From Bacilli bacterium (lineage in GTDB: Bacteria; Bacillota_I; Bacilli_A; RF39; UBA660): 11,157 nucleotides of DNA. Position numbers and translations under genes: made by a program. The stretch is taken from NCBI GenBank assembly GCA_028685275.1, contig JAQUEG010000010.1, forward strand, positions 1 to 11,157. Reading direction: 5' to 3'. The notes under the pieces were generated by a model. The model worked only from the letters and a program-made list of their open reading frames with translations, was not told where the DNA came from and ran no database searches. Below, piece by piece: positions 8,523 to 11,157 of the stretch (within the stretch, counting starts at the first letter, position 1; every line of letters begins with the position of its first letter).

Positions 8523-8545
8523 AAAAACAATCTATAAAATAGATT
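8523..8545 (-). terminator. Possible Rho-independent terminator after rplT
   Basis: Overlapping the rplT stop, the minus strand has AATCTAT, a TTT loop and ATAGATT (perfect 7-bp stem, 8529-8545), followed by GTTTTT. The stem is AT-rich (one G-C pair), so it is weak on paper. Its position and T-tail suit the end of the infC-rpmI-rplT transcript. dnaG begins about 60 bases further on, so some read-through into dnaG is possible. Confidence 0.5.
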
Positions 8546-9161
8546 ATTTTGTCTTTGGTTCTTTTTTAACTGCCGGCTTTTTTACCGTGCTTTTTTTAAT
8601 GGTATCAGTTTTTTTACTCTCACTTACTTTTTTCGGTTCCTTTTTAACTACTGGCTTTTTTGCTGTGCTTTTTTTAGTTGTACTTGTTTTTTTGGTCTCA
8701 GTTGTTGTGTTTGGTTCTTTTTTTACTGTTGGTTTTTCCTTAATTACTGTTTTCTTAGTAACATCTTGTTCCTTAACTTTAATTTCTTTTGGTTTATATT
8801 CTTTTCCATTTAAAGCATCTACAGCAATAGCTACTAAATCACTAAATGCTTTAGGATTATCAATTGCTAATTCCGATAACATTTTACGATTAATTAATAA
8901 TTCCGCTTTATTTAAACCATTAATAAACTTTGAATAACTAATATTATTTTCACGGCAAGCAGCATTTATCCTTGTAATCCATAATTTACGAAAATTCCTT
9001 TTATTTTGCTTACGATCACGATAAGCATAAACAGATGAATGCATTACTTGTTCTTTAGCAGTTCGATATAAACGATGTTTACTACCAAAATAACCTTTAG
9101 CTTGTTTTAAAACCTTTTTATGACGGGCACGGGTAACACTCCCAGTTTTTACTCTTGTCAT
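8544..9161 (-). CDS. rplT: 50S ribosomal protein L20 with a Lys-rich repeat tail
   Basis: L20 is an early assembly protein that binds 23S rRNA. In Firmicutes it also represses its own operon by binding the infC leader. Residues 1 to about 119 are a complete ordinary L20 ([20 protein letters not shown] start, [19 protein letters not shown], then the globular part to [11 protein letters not shown]). The family normally stops here at 115-120. This protein continues to 205 with a tail of Lys, Thr, Pro, Glu, Ser and Val that contains two exact-period 26-residue repeats (148-173 and 174-199) plus remnants at each side. The tail is highly basic and probably disordered. The SD is GGAGGG five bases before ATG. 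It lies 23 bases after rpmI. The L20 call is secure; the tail's purpose is unknown. Confidence 0.96.
   Translation of the reverse strand: MTRVKTGSVTRARHKKVLKQAKGYFGSKHRLYRTAKEQVMHSSVYAYRDRKQNKRNFRKLWITRINAACRENNISYSKFINGLNKAELLINRKMLSELAIDNPKAFSDLVAIAVDALNGKEYKPKEIKVKEQDVTKKTVIKEKPTVKKEPNTTTETKKTSTTKKSTAKKPVVKKEPKKVSESKKTDTIKKSTVKKPAVKKEPKTK
8565..8720 (-). repeat. Two tandem 78-bp repeats in the rplT tail
   Basis: Two adjacent 78-base units (8643-8720 and 8565-8642) encode 26-residue repeats of the pattern KEP...KK-T-x-T-x-KKST-x-KKP-x-V-K. A short third copy follows (KEPKTK, 8547-8564), and a degenerate copy with KEKPTVK precedes. The landmark GGTT(C/T)(C/T)TTTTT recurs at 8557, 8635 and 8713 on the plus strand, exactly 78 apart. 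Reading frame is kept, and substitutions are spread over the units, so the duplication is not very recent. Confidence 0.9.
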
Positions 9162-9184
9162 TTTTTCCCTCCTCTACTAAAGAA

Positions 9185-9373
9185 TTAAATTAAACTCTTT
9201 AATCTCTTTTCATCAGCTTTACTTAATTTAAAACCTTGTTTTTTTCTTCTTTTAACTTTTGCACTTTTCTTACCTGTATTATGATTACCACTTTTCTTCC
9301 CTAGTGTTATCGTACCACCAGGTCTTACTTTTAATACTTTTTTTGTGCTTTTATGCGTCTTTATTTTAGGCAT
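9185..9373 (-). CDS. rpmI: 50S ribosomal protein L35
   Basis: This 62-residue, very basic protein has the L35 pattern: MPKIKTHKSTKKVLKVRPGG at the N-terminus and a KKQGFKLSKADEKRLKSLI C-terminus. L35 is a small structural protein of the large ribosomal subunit. The SD AAGGAGG, six bases before ATG, overlaps the TAA stop of infC, eleven bases upstream, so translation of the two is tightly linked. It is the middle gene of the conserved infC-rpmI-rplT operon. Confidence 0.97.
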   Translation of the reverse strand: MPKIKTHKSTKKVLKVRPGGTITLGKKSGNHNTGKKSAKVKRRKKQGFKLSKADEKRLKSLI

Positions 9374-9384
9374 AATATTCCTCC

Positions 9385-9912
9385 TTATTTCTTTTTCGGC
9401 ACTAATAACATTAACATATTTCTGCCATCTAATTTAGGTTGCTGTCCAATTTCCGCAATTTCACTAAGAGCCTCCGCAAATCTTAACATAACATCACGAC
9501 CTAATTCAGTATGAGCCATTTCGCGCCCTTTAAAACGAATTGAAACTTTTATTTTATGGCCTTTTTCCAAATACTTAGATACATTTCTTAATTTTGTATC
9601 AAAATCATGCTTATCAATTTTTGGTGATAATCGATATTCTTTTATTTCTAAATTATGAACATTTTGTTTTTTTTGGGATTCCTTTTTCTTCTTCTTTTTT
9701 TCGTATAAATATTTATTGTAATCTAATAACTTACATACTGGTGGATTTTCATTAGAATTAATTAAAACCAAATCAAACCCAGCATACTCTGCCAAAGTCA
9801 AAGCATCTCCTTTGGTTTTTAACCCTAATTGTTCTCCATTCGGTCCAATCACCAAAACATTTTCAAACCTAATTTGTTCATTAATAAGCATTCCCTTTTC
9901 TTTATTTGTTAT
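9385..9912 (-). CDS. infC: Translation initiation factor IF-3, probable AUA start
   Basis: IF-3 keeps ribosomal subunits apart and checks start-codon pairing on the 30S subunit. The N-terminal domain has INEQIRFENVLVIGPNGEQL and NPPVCKLLDYNKYLYE. A Lys-rich linker (six consecutive lysines) leads to the C-terminal domain with EYRLSPKIDKHDFDTKLRNV, SIRFKGREMAH and a PKLDGR end. The open frame extends upstream to a TTG at 9963, but that part covers the leader hairpin and has no SD. The only good SD (GGAGGTG, 9919-9925) points, at eight bases from GGAGG, to ATA at 9912. This gives a 175-residue protein beginning M-TNKEKGMLINEQIRF, which matches the usual IF-3 N-terminus. Non-AUG starts in infC are known (AUU in E. 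coli) and allow IF-3 to limit its own synthesis. An ATG at 9888 has no suitable SD spacing. Confidence 0.95.
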   Translation of the reverse strand: MTNKEKGMLINEQIRFENVLVIGPNGEQLGLKTKGDALTLAEYAGFDLVLINSNENPPVCKLLDYNKYLYEKKKKKKESQKKQNVHNLEIKEYRLSPKIDKHDFDTKLRNVSKYLEKGHKIKVSIRFKGREMAHTELGRDVMLRFAEALSEIAEIGQQPKLDGRNMLMLLVPKKK

Positions 9913-9925
9913 AACAAGCACCTCC
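9910..9925 (-). promoter_or_regulatory. infC ribosome binding site and AUA start codon
   Basis: On the minus strand, GGAGGTG (9919-9925) is followed by CTTGTT and ATA (9910-9912). No ATG, GTG or TTG lies at the correct distance in the infC frame. This fits autoregulation through IF-3 discrimination against weak start codons. The identity of the start is inferred from SD spacing and from the N-terminus of relatives. Confidence 0.72.
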
Positions 9926-9930
9926 ATAAT

Positions 9931-10066
9931 AATTATAAAAGTGAATACAAAGTATTCACTCAAATCCTAAGAAATTATATACAATATAAAAACTAAGGCA
10001 TAAACCTAAAGCTACTTAGCAATCAGGTGAGATAAATACATCTGCTTTCCTTTTTATAAATTTATA
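9931..10066 (-). ncRNA. Probable L20-type leader RNA of the infC operon
   Basis: About 150 nt separate the expected transcription start (near 10066) from infC. This is the size and position of the L20 leader that controls infC-rpmI-rplT in Bacillus by transcription attenuation. The RNA contains a 5' element with AGAU...AUCUCACCUG (about 10043-10024). A CUAAG segment (10019-10015) can pair either with the nearby CUUUAG or with the more distant CCUUAG (about 9994-9999), which suggests alternative folds. It ends in a terminator-like hairpin. The L20-binding fold was not modelled, so the class assignment is by context. Confidence 0.55.
9935..9960 (-). terminator. Attenuator hairpin in the infC leader
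   Basis: The minus strand reads AGTGAATAC, TTT, GTATTCACT: a perfect 9-bp stem (arms 9952-9960 and 9940-9948) with a three-base loop, followed by TTTATAATT. It lies ten bases before the TATGGAGGTG of infC. A Rho-independent-type hairpin between promoter and first gene is what an attenuation leader requires. The T-run is short. Confidence 0.65.
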
Positions 10067-10072
10067 CTATCT

Positions 10073-10101
10073 ATTTTATATTATTATATTAATAAAGTCA
10101 A
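10073..10101 (-). promoter_or_regulatory. Probable sigma-A promoter of infC-rpmI-rplT
   Basis: The minus strand has -35 TTGACT (10096-10101), then 17 bases to -10 TAAAAT (10073-10078). TATAAA with a 15-base spacer overlaps it as an alternative. The -35 is a 5/6 match to TTGACA. Placement gives a leader of about 150 nt before infC. Confidence 0.6.
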
Positions 10102-10130
10102 TAAAATAGTCATTATTTGTTATTTTATAC

Positions 10131-10167
10131 AATACATAGTGCCCCCCCATACTATGTATTTTTTTAT
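10131..10167. terminator. Perfect 10-bp inverted repeat with C7/G7 loop, possible terminator
   Basis: AATACATAGT (10131-10140) and ACTATGTATT (10151-10160) form a perfect 10-bp stem. The loop is GCCCCCCCAT, with seven C's (10142-10148), in an otherwise very AT-rich gap. The plus strand continues with TTTTTTAT, a terminator-like tail. On the minus strand, the direction of rnfB, the tail is GTATAAAATA, which is poor. It lies between the rnfB stop and the infC promoter, so ending rnf transcription is the natural role, but the better T-run faces the other way. Confidence 0.45.
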
Positions 10168-10206
10168 ATTTGATATAATAAAAAAAAGTTTTTCTTATTT
10201 TTGTTT

Positions 10207-10491
10207 TTAATCCTTCTTTACTTCTATATGATGTTCTTTTAAATATTTCATTATATTTTCATATTGTTCTTCTTTCATCGGTTTACATCTTTTTGGATCT
10301 ACCCCATTTTTAATTATTTGTTCCGCCATTCCAGGACATCCACCAAAACCACACGCACCACAATTATAACCTGGTAACATATTTAAAACTGCTTCTAAAC
10401 GACGATTAACACGATTTAAAAAATAATTTGTTAATACTAATAACGTACTAAATAAAAACGCTATTAATGTTATAATTACAATTCCTTTCAT
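10207..10491 (-). CDS. rnfB: Short RnfB-like subunit, N-terminal Fe-S domain only
   Basis: RnfB normally takes electrons from ferredoxin into the Rnf complex. This 94-residue protein has an N-terminal membrane helix (about 3-24), the family block LNMLPGYNCGACGFGGC and the four-cysteine set C44, C47, C52, C69 (C-x2-C-x4-C-x16-C) for one [4Fe-4S] cluster. It then ends with a Lys/Glu-rich helix at VKKD. Full RnfB proteins run to about 190-330 residues with further 8-Cys ferredoxin domains. None is present here, and no Cys-rich frame continues after the stop at 10207, so this is not a simple frameshift. It starts at ATG with GAGGG upstream and overlaps the preceding small gene by four bases (ATGA). 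The order A then B is the normal end of an rnf operon. A separately encoded ferredoxin partner is a possibility (inference). Confidence 0.88.
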   Translation of the reverse strand: MKGIVIITLIAFLFSTLLVLTNYFLNRVNRRLEAVLNMLPGYNCGACGFGGCPGMAEQIIKNGVDPKRCKPMKEEQYENIMKYLKEHHIEVKKD

Positions 10492-10622
10492 TTAATATCC
10501 CTCTTTTCACAATTATGAATATTACAATTATTACAATCACCACATTTAGGAAAATTAGTATTCTTTTTATATAAAATTAAAGTAATAATAACTAAAATAA
10601 TAGTGAATATATAACCTAACAT
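10488..10622 (-). CDS. 44-residue membrane-anchored Cys-rich small protein
   Basis: This short frame lies between rnfA and rnfB. ATG at 10622 follows GGAGG by five bases, and that SD overlaps the rnfA stop. The frame ends in TGA (10488-10490), overlapping the rnfB ATG. Both junctions argue for real, coupled translation. Residues 2-18 form one hydrophobic helix (LGYIFTIILVIITLILY) followed by two lysines. The rest is a cytoplasm-sized tail with four cysteines, C27, C30, C33 and C38 (C-x2-C-x2-C-x4-C). The layout resembles FeoB-associated Cys-rich membrane proteins and is close to, but not the same as, a ferredoxin cluster motif (C-x2-C-x2-C-x3-C). Function unknown; metal or Fe-S binding in the Rnf complex is an inference. 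Confidence 0.8.
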   Translation of the reverse strand: MLGYIFTIILVIITLILYKKNTNFPKCGDCNNCNIHNCEKRDIK

Positions 10623-10623
10623 A

Positions 10624-11157
10624 CTAACCTCCAATATAACGCAAAAATATTAAAGCCATAATCCCTGCTGTAATTAAAGCAATTGGAAAATCAGTAAATG
10701 ATTTAATAATAGGATTAGTTCTTATTTTTTCTCTAATTGTTGAAAATATATATATTACTAATAAAAACCCAATACTACTACCAAAAGCAAAAACAATCGT
10801 CTGGATTAAATTATAATTATTAAAAACATTTAATAAAATTACTCCTAATACTGCACAGTTGGTAGTTATTAATGGTAAATATAAACCTAATAATTTATGT
10901 AAACGGGGAAAATATCGACGCATAATAATTTCAATCATTTGGACTAATGACGCAATTACTAAAATAAAGACAATAGTTCGTAAATACTCAGTATTAGTTG
11001 GAATCAAGATATAATGATGAATAAAGTATGTAAGGATACTAGAAACTGTAATAACTAAAGTAACCGCTAATCCCATACCAAGACCGCTTTCTTCATCATC
11101 AGAAACACCAACAAAAGGACAAATACCTAAAAATTTAGTTAAAATAATATTTTGGGT
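10624..11157 (-). CDS. rnfA: Electron transport complex subunit RnfA, 5'-truncated by window edge
   Basis: RnfA is an integral membrane subunit of the Rnf ferredoxin:NAD+ oxidoreductase (ion pump); with RnfE it holds a membrane-embedded [2Fe-2S] cluster. 177 residues are visible, and the frame stays open to the last base. The true start lies outside the window by about 10-15 residues; the internal ATG at 11076 is not the start. Seen: NIILTKFLGICPFVGVS (visible 3-19), GMGLAVTL, EYLRTIVFILVIASLVQ and LPLITTNCAVLGV. The two cluster cysteines are at visible positions 13 and 101. LPLITTNCAVLG and GICPF distinguish RnfA from its paralogue RnfE. The gene ends in TAG within the SD of the next small gene. 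rnfC, D, G and E would be expected beyond the right edge. Confidence 0.93.
   Translation of the reverse strand, partial: TQNIILTKFLGICPFVGVSDDEESGLGMGLAVTLVITVSSILTYFIHHYILIPTNTEYLRTIVFILVIASLVQMIEIIMRRYFPRLHKLLGLYLPLITTNCAVLGVILLNVFNNYNLIQTIVFAFGSSIGFLLVIYIFSTIREKIRTNPIIKSFTDFPIALITAGIMALIFLRYIGG

Noticed and set aside
8565..8720. CRISPR-like repeat array
   Set aside because: The 78-bp units are contiguous, without spacers, and keep the rplT frame; they are protein-coding tandem repeats.
8461..8937. 158-residue plus-strand open frame opposite rplT
   Set aside because: It is the antisense of the low-complexity rplT tail, has no SD, and its Phe/Leu/Val repeats simply mirror the Lys-rich repeats.
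9913..9963. TTG start at 9963 for infC
   Set aside because: The added residues are encoded by the leader hairpin, there is no SD, and IF-3 homologues start where the ATA at 9912 places them.
10131..10206. Frameshifted remainder of RnfB downstream of the stop
   Set aside because: The minus strand after 10207 is A-rich with no Cys-rich frame, so the short form is not explained by a local frameshift.
10624..11076. A 150-residue RnfA starting at ATG 11076
   Set aside because: The frame continues upstream with the conserved FLGICPF segment to the window edge, so this ATG is internal.

Overview
The window looks like the end of a contig from a low-GC, AT-rich member of the broad Bacilli/Mollicutes-like Firmicutes. 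The evidence is low G+C, Shine-Dalgarno (SD) sites of the AGGAGG type, a dnaG-rpoD-trmK cluster, an infC-rpmI-rplT operon with a Bacillus-type leader, and a Rnf (RnfA/RnfB) electron transport locus. Tryptophan is encoded by TGG and TGA is used as a stop (dnaG and a small gene near 10488), so this is the standard code, not the Mycoplasma code. An exact genus cannot be named from the sequence alone.

Layout, left to right. All genes are on the minus strand except one. (a) 1-1600: mutL, cut at its 3' end by the contig edge. The first ten bases are identical to the end of an Illumina adapter and are probably not genomic. (b) 1673-4440: a prepilin peptidase and a PilC/ComGB-type platform protein, read from a good promoter at 4483-4511. 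The platform protein has an N-terminal membrane-active extension of about 250 residues built on an 11-residue period. (c) 4554-4919: the only plus-strand gene, a small Asn-rich protein resembling YqfQ/VrrA. (d) 4961-8460: dnaG-rpoD-trmK, a tight operon for primase, the housekeeping sigma factor and a tRNA m1A22 methyltransferase, with an 8-base overlap at each junction. (e) 8544-9912: infC-rpmI-rplT (IF3, L35, L20). It has its own promoter, a leader of about 150 nt with an attenuator-like hairpin, and a probable AUA start codon for IF3. L20 carries a lysine-rich tail with a 26-residue tandem repeat. (f) 10207-11157: the end of an rnf operon. RnfA is cut by the window edge and is followed by a 44-residue membrane-anchored Cys-rich protein, which overlaps the start of a very short RnfB that lacks the usual ferredoxin domains.

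Functionally this is mostly core information processing (mismatch repair, primase, sigma, ribosome and initiation factor), flanked by a type IV/competence pilus pair and a membrane redox complex. The points most worth a second look are the Rnf B-end (mini-RnfB plus an undescribed Cys-rich micro-protein), the hendecad-repeat extension of the PilC-like protein, the repeat tail on L20, and the AUA start of infC.
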